Source of the DNA: Bacteroidales bacterium
GTDB lineage: Bacteria; Bacteroidota; Bacteroidia; Bacteroidales; UBA7960
DNA: 64,000 nucleotides
Assembly (NCBI GenBank): GCA_003559855.1
Contig: PWJZ01000067.1
Span: forward strand, 64,036 to 128,035
Direction of reading: 5' to 3'
Shown here: positions 26,540 through 38,746 of the stretch, piece after piece
Numbering within the stretch: position 1 is the first letter of the stretch
Layout: every line of letters starts with the position of its first letter
Translations under genes and position numbers: made by a program
Notes under the pieces: generated by a model
What the model was told of the DNA's origin: nothing
Database searches by the model: none
The model's input: the letters and a program-made list of their open reading frames with translations, nothing else

Positions 26540-27685
26540 TTATTCATAAATTTTCAGGAAGGCATTTTTATAATAAAACCTGATGATCGAATCTCTGCTT
26601 AATCCTTTTTCAGCCATTCTCATTGCACCTTCCTGGCAAAGACCGACGCCATGACCGTATCCTTTGCCTGTTATAAGCAGGTTGTCGTCGGTGGGGATTA
26701 TGTCGAAGAATGTTGAGCGCAATTCGAAGTCGTTTCTGAACCTGGCAAGATGTATTGTTTTATACGGGTCGAGGTAATATTTTCGTTGTTTTTGGGTGAA
26801 ATTGTATATATTTTCGGCAATGCTGTCGTTAAGTTTATTTCCAAGGTTGTTTTGCAGGTATTGGTACAATAGTTTTTTTGGTATTGTTTTTTCCCACAGG
26901 GCGCCGGGTTTTTTACTGCAGAAAGTATCTGCTACGGCTTTCAGGTGGGGTGATTCATTTGACCAGACATTTTCCGAATTTAGTGTCATTCCGCCGCAAT
27001 TGGCATGAAAAACTGCATTGATTGGTTGTCCGTGGTAATCGGTTATTATATCGCTTCGGGTATAATCAGTTGCAAAAACTATATCGGGATAAATTGATTT
27101 GCCGTAATATGCCTGGCAATGGACTTCATCGCACAGGTTAAATCCTTCGTGAATATGGCGATAAAGGTTTTTTACAGCATAGGTGCGGCTGATGGTTGCC
27201 TGCAGATTGTAATATTCGGGATGCTTGCCAAAACCTGATTCGGACTCTACAACTCCGGCAATATAATTTTCGAACGGTACATGGTTTATTATTGTAAGAC
27301 TTGTGAAGTTGTTGTTTATTATCAGGTCGTCATCGTATATACGATAATAGATGTTTTTGTTTGAGGGGTTTATCAGAAAAGTGTTTTTGAATGATTGCCC
27401 GGCAAAGGTAATGTTATTATTTACAAAGAGAGTATCTTTTTTGAAGGAGAGCCTGATTTTGTTATTTTTTAGTTCAACCGTCAGATGGTCATATGGTTTC
27501 ATTTTTCTGAGCGTATTTCCCTTGTTGTCGATGATATAGTAATTGCCTTCGAGGGCTGAAAATGAGAAGCCTTTGATTTGATATTCGCTGAAAAGCCCTA
27601 TACGTATTGTTTCAGGACAGGGGTTATTTGATGATTTTACGGATAATAGGATGCAAATTATGGCGGCAACAATAATTTTGGTCAT
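26540..27685 (-). CDS. SpoIID/LytB-domain protein
   Basis: The 381-residue protein has an N-terminal hydrophobic leader (KIIVAAIICILLSVKSS) and a SpoIID/LytB domain: FENYIAGVVESESGFGKHPE, RTYAVKNLYRH, the DEVHCQAYYG segment, and the C-terminal GKGYGHGVGLCQEGAMRMA. SpoIID proteins are lytic transglycosylases on denuded glycan strands in spore formers; in non-sporulating Bacteroidota the family probably works on peptidoglycan. The conserved glutamate in VVESE is present. The start ATG overlaps the lpxB stop by 4 bp, so it is cotranscribed with lpxB. Confidence 0.88.
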   Translation of the reverse strand: MTKIIVAAIICILLSVKSSNNPCPETIRIGLFSEYQIKGFSFSALEGNYYIIDNKGNTLRKMKPYDHLTVELKNNKIRLSFKKDTLFVNNNITFAGQSFKNTFLINPSNKNIYYRIYDDDLIINNNFTSLTIINHVPFENYIAGVVESESGFGKHPEYYNLQATISRTYAVKNLYRHIHEGFNLCDEVHCQAYYGKSIYPDIVFATDYTRSDIITDYHGQPINAVFHANCGGMTLNSENVWSNESPHLKAVADTFCSKKPGALWEKTIPKKLLYQYLQNNLGNKLNDSIAENIYNFTQKQRKYYLDPYKTIHLARFRNDFELRSTFFDIIPTDDNLLITGKGYGHGVGLCQEGAMRMAEKGLSRDSIIRFYYKNAFLKIYE

Positions 27686-28806
27686 TCTTCCACAAGATAT
27701 TTATATATGAACTTTGAGGCTTTTTTTGATGCTCCGGGTCCGCCAAGCTTATTCTGCATTTCGGCATATCCTTTGAGCATAGTATTTCGGTATTGTTCAT
27801 CATTCAGTAATTTGTCAAGCTCTTTTTTCAGGATCTGGGAATTGAAATCCTTTTGGATGAGTTCTTTGACGACGATCTTGTCCATAACAAGGTTAACCAG
27901 CGATATATATTTTACCTTTATCAGTTTTCTGGCTATCTGGTATGATATTTTTCCTGCTTTATAACATACAACCTGTGGAGTTTTAAACAAGGCGGCTTCG
28001 AGGGTGGCGGTTCCGCTTGCCACAATGGCTGCCGATGCACTTTGTAAAATCTGGTAGGTTTGATCAAATACTATGGCAACATTTGATTTTTTTAAAAATC
28101 GTTCGTAAAAAGCAGATGAATGTGATGAAATGCCTGCTATTACAAACTGATAGTCGGGGAAGAATTTGACGATTTTCGCCATGATTTTGAGCATCTTGGA
28201 TATCTCTTGTTTTCTGCTGCCGGGCAAGATGGCAATAACCGGCTTGTCAGGCAAGTTGTTATCCGATAAAAAGTTTTGAGTTGACACAAATTTTTTTTTC
28301 TCGCTTTCAATGGCGTCTATCAGGGGATGACCTGTAAATTTCACTTCGTAGTTGAATTTTTTATAGAAAGCTTTTTCAAAAGGTAGGATAACCAGCATTT
28401 TATCTCCCCGCCGTTTGATCTTTTTTATCCGCGATTGTTTCCATGCCCATATTTGCGGTGAGATATAATATATAACTTTTATGTTGTTTTTTTTGACATA
28501 CCCGGCAATTCGCAGGTTAAAACCGGGGTAGTCGATAAGTATCACTGCATCGGGTTTCCATTTCAAGATGTCGGCTTTGCAAAAACTGATATGTTTCAGA
28601 ATAGTATGTATATTTATCAACACTTCCCAGAAACCCATATAGGAAAGGTCATTATAATGCTTGATCAAACTGCCTCCCTGTGCTTTCATCCTGTCGCCAC
28701 CCCAGCACCTGAAGACAGCCTCACTGTCAAGTTGCTTCAAATGCTTCATAAGGTTTGCTCCATGAAGATCACCTGATGCTTCCCCGGCTATAATATAATA
28801 CTTCAT
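27682..28806 (-). CDS. lpxB: lipid-A-disaccharide synthase LpxB
   Basis: The 374-residue GT19 protein begins YYIIAGEASGDLHGANLM, the classical LpxB start. It also shows CWGGDRMKAQGG, DAVILIDYPGFNLR, YYISPQIWAWKQSR, ILPGSRKQEI and ASGTATLEAAL. It condenses UDP-2,3-diacylglucosamine with lipid X (2,3-diacylglucosamine 1-phosphate) to give the lipid A disaccharide at the inner membrane. Length is normal. It is followed by the SpoIID-like gene (4-bp overlap) and preceded, after a 333-bp repeat-bearing gap, by the small membrane protein and surE. Confidence 0.97.
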   Translation of the reverse strand: MKYYIIAGEASGDLHGANLMKHLKQLDSEAVFRCWGGDRMKAQGGSLIKHYNDLSYMGFWEVLINIHTILKHISFCKADILKWKPDAVILIDYPGFNLRIAGYVKKNNIKVIYYISPQIWAWKQSRIKKIKRRGDKMLVILPFEKAFYKKFNYEVKFTGHPLIDAIESEKKKFVSTQNFLSDNNLPDKPVIAILPGSRKQEISKMLKIMAKIVKFFPDYQFVIAGISSHSSAFYERFLKKSNVAIVFDQTYQILQSASAAIVASGTATLEAALFKTPQVVCYKAGKISYQIARKLIKVKYISLVNLVMDKIVVKELIQKDFNSQILKKELDKLLNDEQYRNTMLKGYAEMQNKLGGPGASKKASKFIYKYLVEE

Positions 28807-29139
28807 ATGTTTCTGTTTGATGGTTTTTTAAGCCGATATATAACTATTCTGAATTATTCATAAAATTTCAAAACTAATTTTAATTTTAAAATCGCAAATC
28901 TCTGCCGGGCAGAACGAGATAACGAACACAAATAATATCAAACACTATGTGATCACATCCCAAATTCAAAAGGTTGCTTTTAAATTACAAATTTATTAAT
29001 GTATCGGAATACGTATATTTTATACCGATTACCGATTACCTGCCACCACTCGTTACCCGTCACCCGGCATTCTCAACTATAGTTTACGGGTTAATCAGAT
29101 TATATTTTTGAGCTGTGTAAAAATACCATTTTTACTTAT
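28807..29139 (-). other. 333-bp intergenic spacer upstream of lpxB
   Basis: It holds degenerate ACCGATTACC words (29028-29042) and a CTCGTTACCCGTCACCCGG fragment (29048-29066), similar in kind to 10,619-10,648. A 12-bp palindrome ATGTGATCACAT lies at 28947-28958 but is short enough to be chance. No gene was found. Confidence 0.4.
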
Positions 29140-29421
29140 TTATGATTGAATCTTAATGAAAAAAAATATTATTGCATAAATGATAGTTACCATCAATATT
29201 CCCCTTCCTGTTTTGTCGTATTTCAAATTTACCATATAATACCGGAAAGGGATCATGTTGAAAAATATGGCTATCAGGGGTATATTTTTCGGTTTCAGGA
29301 ATACTTTTTTCGGGTAATGTATATCCAGTATACTGGTGATAAGGAATAGTACTGCGAATATTATTGCAGGCACCAATATACCTATAATTATGCCCAGAAA
29401 CCAATTATCTTTTTTAAGCAT
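29140..29421 (-). CDS. small membrane protein between surE and lpxB (93 aa)
   Basis: A 93-residue protein with a hydrophobic span at about residues 8-32, a second amphipathic hydrophobic stretch around 45-60 (IPLIAIFFNMIPFRYYM) and a C-terminal span at 72-90. It has no catalytic motif. The start overlaps the surE stop by 8 bp, which supports it as a real, coupled gene. Similar small membrane proteins occur at this place in other Bacteroidota as far as I remember. Function unknown. Confidence 0.75.
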   Translation of the reverse strand: MLKKDNWFLGIIIGILVPAIIFAVLFLITSILDIHYPKKVFLKPKNIPLIAIFFNMIPFRYYMVNLKYDKTGRGILMVTIIYAIIFFFIKIQS

Positions 29422-30184
29422 TAAAGTTCCAGCTTTTTATTTCGGGTATGACTTTGTGTGCCGTAAAGTCAAATTGAACGGGAACGACCGAGATATAATT
29501 TTTACTCAAAGCCCACTCGTCAGTTTCGTTGTTGTTTTCGTGCAGTTTAAATTCACCTGTCAGCCAGTAATAATCTTTGCCACTTGGGTCTTGCCGATGG
29601 TCAAAATTTTCTTCCCAGTTTGCCCGTGCCTGCCGGCATACTTTAACACCTTTCAGCTCATTTTCTTTGACTGCCGGTATGTTTACGTTTAGGCAGGTTC
29701 CTTTTGGAAGGCCGTGTTTTAAAACATTTTTGGCAATTGATATGACATATTTTTTTGCAGAAACAAAGTCGGCATCAAAGCTGAAGTCGAGCAGTGAAAA
29801 ACCTATTGACGGAATGTTTTCCATTGCTCCTTCTATTGCTGCCGACATGGTTCCTGAATATATCACATTGATAGATGAATTTGATCCGTGATTGATTCCT
29901 GATACTATCAAGTCGGGTTTTCTTTTCAATATTTTATTGACGGCTATTTTAACACAGTCTACCGGTGTTCCGCTACAACTATATTCAAGGGGCGGATAAT
30001 CTTTTAAGATTCGTTCGAGTCGCAGTGGGTTGCTTGTTGTTACGGCATGTCCGGTGCCGCTTTGCGGCTTATCGGGCGCCACCACTACAACTTCACCAAG
30101 CGGCATCATGAAATGAATCAGATTGCGGATACCGGGAGCCATAATACCATCATCATTGGTAACCAATATTACCGGTTTTGTCAT
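29414..30184 (-). CDS. surE: 5'/3'-nucleotidase SurE
   Basis: The 256-residue protein opens with ILVTNDDGIMAPGI, containing the metal-binding Asp11-Asp12 pair, followed by VVAPDKPQSGTGHAVT, CSGTPVDCVKIA and VSGINHGSNSSINVIYSGT. These are the SurE signature motifs; the NHG Asn is a metal ligand. It dephosphorylates nucleoside monophosphates in the cytosol and is linked to stationary-phase survival. It starts 34 bp after the ADP-forming synthetase gene and overlaps the small membrane protein gene. Length is typical (about 250). Confidence 0.97.
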   Translation of the reverse strand: MTKPVILVTNDDGIMAPGIRNLIHFMMPLGEVVVVAPDKPQSGTGHAVTTSNPLRLERILKDYPPLEYSCSGTPVDCVKIAVNKILKRKPDLIVSGINHGSNSSINVIYSGTMSAAIEGAMENIPSIGFSLLDFSFDADFVSAKKYVISIAKNVLKHGLPKGTCLNVNIPAVKENELKGVKVCRQARANWEENFDHRQDPSGKDYYWLTGEFKLHENNNETDEWALSKNYISVVPVQFDFTAHKVIPEIKSWNFNA

Positions 30185-30218
30185 ATTTCTTATCTTAACT
30201 TTAATATATATACTTAAC

Positions 30219-32282
30219 TTAAACGTTTTTTTTCAAATTCATTCTGGCGTCTACGGCTATAACCTTTTCCGGATTTCCAAGCAAGGGGTTCAGATCAAGC
30301 TCATATATTTCGGGTGCTGCTTCAACGAGTGCTGACAACCTTACCAATACATCTGCGAAGAGCTTTACGTTAACACCCTCCTGCCCCCTCGTACCTTTTA
30401 TTATTCCATAGCTTTTCAGGTTTTGTATCATTTTTGTTGCGATATTTTCATTTACCGGGGCAAGCCACATGCTGACATCTTTCAGTACTTCTATGAAAAT
30501 ACCACCCATGCCGCAAAGTATCATATGACCGAAATTTTCTTCATATTTAGCACCTGCAAAAACTTCCATACCTGACAGCATCGGTTGCATCAAAACGGCA
30601 GTTGTATCTTTGATATCCATCAATTTTTCAAACTCTTTTTTTACCGATTCAATATTTTTGACGTTCAGTATTACTCCTCCCACATCAGATTTATGAACCG
30701 GTCCTATTACCTTCATTGCAACGGGCAGGCCTGATTTTTCGGCAGCTTCAACGGCTTCTTCAACGGTTTTTGCTATTGCCTCTTCTGCCCTGGGGATTTG
30801 TGCAGCATCAAGCAGCTGTAGCACTTTTTGCTGTTCCAGGTATCCATCAGGTGAGTTATCAACGATTTCCCTGATTTTTGAACTGTTTATTTGGGGTCTT
30901 TCAAAAACTTCTTCATCAGGTGGAGGTGTTTTGTATACTTTACATAAAGCTTTTCCAAGGGCAACTTCGTCGGGGAAATTAATGTTACCTTTTGAGATGA
31001 AGTCGTCAACTTCTTCTTTGGCGGTCAGCACTGAAGGCAGAACTGCAAACAGGGGTTTTTTGCTTTCCTTGATCTTTTTGTCAAGCAGATCATAAACATT
31101 GAATACGGGGAACAGACCCGGGGTTCCGAATATAACTATCATTGCATCGATATTTTTGAATTTTTCATTGACGTAATCTATAATTATTCCAAGCTGTTCG
31201 GCTGTTCCTGTTGCCAGAAAATCTATCGGGTTGCTGACGGATGATCCGGGAAAGAGATGTGTTAACAATTCCTGGCTTTCGGGAGTGTCAATATATGGTA
31301 CTTCCATGCCTTCTTTTTCCAGTTGATCTGTCAGCATGACTGCCGGGCCGCCGGCATGTGTTATGACAGCAATTTTGTTTCCTTTCGTTTGCGGGTGCAT
31401 AAAGACAGATGCAACATTAATAAGCTCTTCACGTCCGTGACATCTTACAATACCGGCTTTTTTAAAAAGTGCATCGACAGCGTCATCAGAGGTGGCGAGT
31501 GCTCCTGTATGGGATGATGCGGCACGGCTGCCTGCTTCCGATGAACCCGCCTTCACGGCGGCTACCTTACACCCCTTGCGGATCAATGACGATGCATGCT
31601 TTAACAACATTCGGGGCTTTGAAATGTTCTCAATGTATAAGAGCTTGACTTTTGAGCTTTTCTCGTTGTCAAAAGTTTCATCAAGGTATTTAAGGACCTC
31701 TTCCACACCGACCTGTGCACTGTTGCCAACAGAAAAAACATTGGCAAAAGTCAGACCGTTGGGAATTCCTGCTTCCATAATAAAGCAGGCAGTTGCCCCT
31801 GATCCCGAAATAAAATCACATCCCTGTGAAGTCAGTTTTGGAATGGGATATGTAAATACACTGCTGTGTTGGGGTGTCAGCACACCTATACAATTAGGCC
31901 CTATAAGGGTTCCGTTAACACTGTTGACAATTTCAACAAGTTCTTTTTCCAGCTTTTTGCCCTCTTCACTTTCTTCACTGAAACCTGCAGAAAATATTAT
32001 GAAAGCCCGTGTGTTTTTCTGACGGGCAAGAAAATCCACAACATCTGTAACAAAACGTGCAGCAATGGCTATTACTGCCAGATCTGCCTCAGGCAGTTCC
32101 GACACATCCTTATAACTTTTCAAACCTTGCACCTCATCTTCCTTTATGTTGGTTACATAAATATCGCCGGAAAAGTTACCGTCAATAATATTTTTCAAAA
32201 CCTTACCGCCGGGTTTGGTGATGTCATTTGAACCCCCTACTACTACTATGCTTCCGGGGTTTATCAATTGCTCGGTGATCAT
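30219..32282 (-). CDS. ADP-forming acyl-CoA/acetyl-CoA synthetase, fused alpha-beta
   Basis: A 687-residue NDP-forming synthetase. The N-terminal CoA-binding domain starts with NPGSIVVVGGSND, followed by succinyl-CoA-synthetase-like domains with GPNCIGVLTP and the phosphohistidine site AASSHTGAL (His258). The C-terminal ATP-grasp part (about 460-687) has GLPVAMKVIGPVHKSDVGGV and MPMLSG-like LMQPMLSGMEV. It converts acyl-CoA, ADP and phosphate to acid, CoA and ATP, giving substrate-level ATP during fermentation of acetate, amino acids or aryl acids. It lies 34 bp upstream of surE on the same strand. The acyl specificity cannot be read. Confidence 0.93.
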   Translation of the reverse strand: MITEQLINPGSIVVVGGSNDITKPGGKVLKNIIDGNFSGDIYVTNIKEDEVQGLKSYKDVSELPEADLAVIAIAARFVTDVVDFLARQKNTRAFIIFSAGFSEESEEGKKLEKELVEIVNSVNGTLIGPNCIGVLTPQHSSVFTYPIPKLTSQGCDFISGSGATACFIMEAGIPNGLTFANVFSVGNSAQVGVEEVLKYLDETFDNEKSSKVKLLYIENISKPRMLLKHASSLIRKGCKVAAVKAGSSEAGSRAASSHTGALATSDDAVDALFKKAGIVRCHGREELINVASVFMHPQTKGNKIAVITHAGGPAVMLTDQLEKEGMEVPYIDTPESQELLTHLFPGSSVSNPIDFLATGTAEQLGIIIDYVNEKFKNIDAMIVIFGTPGLFPVFNVYDLLDKKIKESKKPLFAVLPSVLTAKEEVDDFISKGNINFPDEVALGKALCKVYKTPPPDEEVFERPQINSSKIREIVDNSPDGYLEQQKVLQLLDAAQIPRAEEAIAKTVEEAVEAAEKSGLPVAMKVIGPVHKSDVGGVILNVKNIESVKKEFEKLMDIKDTTAVLMQPMLSGMEVFAGAKYEENFGHMILCGMGGIFIEVLKDVSMWLAPVNENIATKMIQNLKSYGIIKGTRGQEGVNVKLFADVLVRLSALVEAAPEIYELDLNPLLGNPEKVIAVDARMNLKKNV

Positions 32283-32446
32283 ATAATTATAATTTTTTAT
32301 TGTTCGGTTTTGCTAAAGTATAAAATATCTGCCTTTTTCAGCTATAAAATGTACAAAATTATTGTTCATGGAAACAACGGTTTTTTAGTCAAATAAAAAA
32401 TCATAACATATGTTGTATCTGAAAAAAAATTATTTAAGTAGTAGTG

Positions 32447-32480
32447 TTGAGTAAATTGTATTACTTATTTGTTATTTTTG
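32447..32480 (+). promoter_or_regulatory. possible promoter for the adenylyl cyclase gene
   Basis: TTG at 32447-32449 and TATTTTTG at 32473-32480 are separated by 23 bp. This fits the looser Bacteroidota pattern TTG-N17-23-TAnnTTTG. The start codon lies 28 bp downstream. Confidence 0.4.
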
Positions 32481-32508
32481 GAAAATTTTTAAAGGATTTT
32501 ATAAAATA

Positions 32509-33567
32509 ATGTCAATAAAGTCAGGATTTTTCAAACTAGCATTGATGTTTATGTTGTTGTTCTTTGCAGCATTTATCATGTTGCCGGAACCGGCAGTTAA
32601 TGGGTCGGCACGGGTATTTGAGAATGATTATATATACGGACAAGAAACCCGCGATCAGAACTGGTCGATTAATAAGACCACCATTCTCTGGCATAGAACA
32701 CAAACAGCTTATGTTATATATCTGCTTTCTATTATTGTTGTTATTTACCTGATAATACAGCTCACCAACCGTCAACTGGTAAAAGCCAAGAAAAACCTGG
32801 AAAAAGTAGTAAGGGAGCGCACTTTTGAGATAGCTAATCAGAGGAAGAGTCTTGAGATTGAAAAGGAGAAGTCTGATAAATTATTACGTAACATTTTACC
32901 TTTTCAGGTAGCGCAGGAGCTTAAGATGCACGGCAGTGTGCGTGTACAATATTATGAACAGGCTACGGTTATGTTTATGGATTTTAAAGATTTCAGTAAA
33001 ACTTCTCAGTTTATAAATCCTTTGCATCTTTTGAATGAACTTGACAGGAGTTTTTGTTATTTTGATGAAGTATGCGCCCGTCATGACCTTGAAAAGATCA
33101 AAACAATGGGTGATGCATATATGTGTGTGGGCGGCATCCCTCAACCAAATAAAACCAATCCTTTTGATGCAATACTGGCTGCATTCGAAATAGTGGAGTT
33201 TATTAAAAAAGCTGCGAAAAATCAGTGGCTTAGTGAAATAAGAATAGGTATTCATACAGGTGAAATAATAGCAGGTGTTGTCGGTAAAAATAAATTTGCC
33301 TATGATGTTTGGGGAGAAACGGTTAATACGACAAAAAGGCTGGAGTCTTCTGGAGAGGTTAATAAGATTAATATTTCGGGTGAAACATATAATATAGTAA
33401 AAGATTTTTTTATATGTAATTTCAGGGGCAGGCTGCCGGCTAAACATTCGGATGAGTATCAGATGTATTTTGTAAACCGGATAATAAAAGATTATTCGGA
33501 AAATGAGGCAGGTAAAAAGCCCAATAAAAAAATGCTTGATATTTTAAACAATATGAAACAAAAATAA
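32509..33567 (+). CDS. class III adenylyl cyclase, membrane-anchored
   Basis: The 352-residue protein has a signal-like first hydrophobic segment (10-25), a short exposed loop (about 27-65), a membrane span (68-85), a coiled-coil linker (90-130) and a class III cyclase domain (about 145-330). Metal-binding Asp158 (FMDFKDF) and Asp202 (TMGDAYM) are present. Lys198 (KIKTMGD) and Asp266 (YDVWGET) are the adenine-selecting pair, and Asn273 and Arg277 (VNTTKRLES) are the transition-state residues. All point to active ATP-to-cAMP chemistry. The architecture looks like the C-terminal part of a larger periplasmic-sensor cyclase, here with almost no sensor domain. Confidence 0.9.
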   Translation: MSIKSGFFKLALMFMLLFFAAFIMLPEPAVNGSARVFENDYIYGQETRDQNWSINKTTILWHRTQTAYVIYLLSIIVVIYLIIQLTNRQLVKAKKNLEKVVRERTFEIANQRKSLEIEKEKSDKLLRNILPFQVAQELKMHGSVRVQYYEQATVMFMDFKDFSKTSQFINPLHLLNELDRSFCYFDEVCARHDLEKIKTMGDAYMCVGGIPQPNKTNPFDAILAAFEIVEFIKKAAKNQWLSEIRIGIHTGEIIAGVVGKNKFAYDVWGETVNTTKRLESSGEVNKINISGETYNIVKDFFICNFRGRLPAKHSDEYQMYFVNRIIKDYSENEAGKKPNKKMLDILNNMKQK

Positions 33568-33678
33568 CCTGTTATTAAATATAATATAGGCCAATAAAAT
33601 TTTGTTTGAATTAAAAACGACAGTAAACCGGTACTGGTTATAAAATTGATTTTTTGTTATAATATTTTTTTGTTAAGT

Positions 33679-34293
33679 ATGAGGTACAAAGAAGTTAAAG
33701 ATTTTGTCATCAATAAATTAAAGAAAGGACTGCCACCGAGCTTGTATTATCATAATTATAAACATACGCTTGATCTTTTGGACGGTGTTGAATATTTGGC
33801 AAAAGAAGAAAACGTAATGGGAGACGATCTAATATTGCTCAGGACTGCGGCTCTTTTTCATGATACGGGTTTTTTGTATCAATATGATAATAATGAGCCT
33901 TTTGGCTGCGATTTTACAAAGGAAGTATTGCCGGATTACGGCTATAATGACAAACAAATTGAAATGATCTGCGATATGATCATGGCGACAAAAATGCCAC
34001 AAAAACCGAAAGGCAAGCTTGCTGAAATATTGTGTGATGCCGATCTGTTTTATATCGGAAGAGACGATTTCTTTATTACGGCTTTAAGATTGCATCGTGA
34101 ATGGAGCGAAAACAGCACAAGAAAAATTACATTTAAAGATTGGTATTTGAACCAAAAGAGTTTCGTATTATCGCATGAGTTTTTTACGCAATCGGCCAGA
34201 AAGTTACTTAAAGAAAAGAAAAAACATAATTTAATACAAATTAATGAGCTTCTATCACTCCTGGAAGCAACTTTTGGTGAAAAAACTGTGTAA
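33679..34293 (+). CDS. HD-domain phosphohydrolase
   Basis: A 204-residue protein with metal-binding histidines in YYHNYKHTLDLL, the HD pair in ALFHDTGFL and a distal Asp in LCDADLFYIG. That pattern is the HD superfamily of metal-dependent phosphohydrolases. I prefer ATG at 33679 (MRYKEVKDFV); the frame extends 11 codons upstream but those residues (IFCYNIFLLS) are atypical. It lies 111 bp after the adenylyl cyclase on the same strand, so turnover of a nucleotide signal is one possibility, but the substrate is unknown. Confidence 0.85.
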   Translation: MRYKEVKDFVINKLKKGLPPSLYYHNYKHTLDLLDGVEYLAKEENVMGDDLILLRTAALFHDTGFLYQYDNNEPFGCDFTKEVLPDYGYNDKQIEMICDMIMATKMPQKPKGKLAEILCDADLFYIGRDDFFITALRLHREWSENSTRKITFKDWYLNQKSFVLSHEFFTQSARKLLKEKKKHNLIQINELLSLLEATFGEKTV

Positions 34294-34415
34294 TTTTAAG
34301 AATTTTACTTAATATTATTATGTAAAATTGTCATATTATTGGGGAACTTTATTTTTATTTATTCGTATGAATTATTAAAGTGTTAATATTGTATAACCAA
34401 TAATTAATTATAATT

Positions 34416-35267
34416 ATGCAAAATGATAAGGGCAACACCATTCTAGTACCCACCGATTTCACTAAAATCGGCGACTATGCGGTCAATAACGCTGTTATAC
34501 TGGCTAAGGAATTAGGTTTTAGTATCTGTATTTTGCACGTTATTAACAAAACCACAAGGAAGATCCTGGCTAAGGAAAACAAAACCACCGAATATATTAA
34601 TGAAAAGTTGATTGAAATTGCTGATAAAGTTAAACGAGAGCATAATATTGAAGTGGATTATATAGCCCGCGAAGGCAGTATTTTTTCGATCATTGCAGAA
34701 GTGGCTGAGGAGATCAAAGCCAATTATGTGGTTATCGGCACACACGGCAAAAAAGGCATACAGTTTCTACTGGGGAGTTTTGCTTTAAAGGTTATTAAAG
34801 GTTCGCCGGCACCTGTTTTCGTAGTTCAGAAAAATCCGGAAAAAAAAGTTATTGATAATATTGTCTTTCCCCTGGATCTCGAAGAAGGCTCAAAACAAAA
34901 GGTCAAATGGGCAATTATTTTATTTAAACAGCTTAATGCTAAATTTCACCTCTTTGTTTACAATCAAAAAGATGAATTCAGTCAAAATAGGATTAAAGCT
35001 GACCTGAACCAAGTCAAGAAAATATTCGATAAACATAAAATTTCCTATACATCAACGTTTAGCGCAAGAAAGACATCTTATTACAAACAGTTGATCAATT
35101 TTGCGAAAAAAACAAACAGTGATCTGTTACTGATGTCAACTGATCCTGACAAAACAGCAGTCAATCCGTTTGGCTCTAGTCATGAAAAAATAATTTACAA
35201 CCCGGAAAAGTTCCCTATAATGTGTATTAATTCACAGGAATTGAAGATTCTGATTGGTACATTATAA
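34416..35267 (+). CDS. universal stress protein with two UspA domains
   Basis: The 283-residue protein has two tandem Usp domains. The first (residues 6-145) begins TILVPTDFTKIGDYA and carries the ATP-binding motif GTHGKKGIQFLLGS. The second (about 150-275) begins NIVFPLDLEEGSKQ and is more diverged, with SSHEKIIYN in place of the glycine-rich loop. Usp proteins are cytosolic and linked to stress or energy-state responses. It is on the same strand as the HD protein, 122 bp away. Length is normal for Bacteroidota double-Usp proteins. Confidence 0.92.
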   Translation: MQNDKGNTILVPTDFTKIGDYAVNNAVILAKELGFSICILHVINKTTRKILAKENKTTEYINEKLIEIADKVKREHNIEVDYIAREGSIFSIIAEVAEEIKANYVVIGTHGKKGIQFLLGSFALKVIKGSPAPVFVVQKNPEKKVIDNIVFPLDLEEGSKQKVKWAIILFKQLNAKFHLFVYNQKDEFSQNRIKADLNQVKKIFDKHKISYTSTFSARKTSYYKQLINFAKKTNSDLLLMSTDPDKTAVNPFGSSHEKIIYNPEKFPIMCINSQELKILIGTL

Positions 35268-35440
35268 TGTTTTCTTTCAAACGGTATGATGTTGAGTTTT
35301 ATGATTTTACATCTTCCTGATTTGCCCGCAAATTTTAATCAATTGGTATATATTACCGTTGAACGTATCTTTATGTCATGAAAAAGTGAGCCGAATCATC
35401 GAATATTTTTTCGGTTTTTGCTGCCTCAAAGAATTTTTTC

Positions 35441-35651
35441 ATTCCGATAAGATATATTTAAAATTCTGATTTCTGATAATAACAATATATATTTATCAAT
35501 TTTGCCTTTTTAGTTCTTAACCCATGAAATCTTCATGCTTTATAATCCCTTGGGTTGTCAGACCGGTTATTCATATTGCCCGTGAAACTGCTTCGTTAAG
35601 TTCACTAAGTTCATCTGCTTTTGTGAATATAAGTTAACGGGGTTTCATTCG
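35441..35651 (-). repeat. dispersed repeat family, copy B
   Basis: On the minus strand this copy reads from ATGAAACCCCGTTAAC to ATGGGTTAAGAACTAAA and on through AAATCAG...TTAAATA. It aligns along its length with copy A (20322-20493) and contains the GTTTCACGGGCAATATGA core shared with copy C (near 43,350). It fills most of the 442-bp gap between the universal stress protein gene and ligA; the other part of the gap is AT-rich with no gene. Confidence 0.8.
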
Positions 35652-35661
35652 AAAAATGTAA

Positions 35662-38438
<2,777 letters not shown>

Positions 38439-38746
38439 AATCAGAATACTTTTTTAATGTTCATAATAAAAGTGATCAAATTACCCTGTTTTGAATGCGC
38501 ATTGATCATCCCTGTTTATACAACATGCTCACATCGGCGAAGATATTAAAAAAGAACGTAAAATAATGTTTTTGTTTCGGTTATAAATAATATTTAATCT
38601 GAAATTTCTTAACCCGGAATGTTTTTTTAAATTTGGCAGCAAAGTAAATATGGCCTGTAAAATATATTGACAGAAAAAATACAACATATTTAAAAAAGAA
38701 GCCGTTTTTTATAATATATTTGGTCGAATATTAACCAATTTGTTAA
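38439..38746 (+). other. 308-bp divergent intergenic region
   Basis: It lies between lolD (minus) and the 153-residue membrane protein (plus). A TATATTTG at 38715-38722, 24 bp before the plus-strand start, matches the -7 element TAnnTTTG, but no TTG lies at the right distance. The rest is AT-rich and shows no gene. Confidence 0.35.

Noticed and set aside
26540..27685. SpoIID-like gene plus CotH gene as a hint of sporulation
   Set aside because: Both families are widespread in non-sporulating Bacteroidota and no other sporulation gene is present; the lpxB, TonB and T9SS genes show a Gram-negative cell.
28947..28958. Palindrome ATGTGATCACAT resembling a CRP half-site pair
   Set aside because: CRP sites need a 6-bp spacer between TGTGA and TCACA; a 12-bp palindrome is expected by chance several times in 64 kb.
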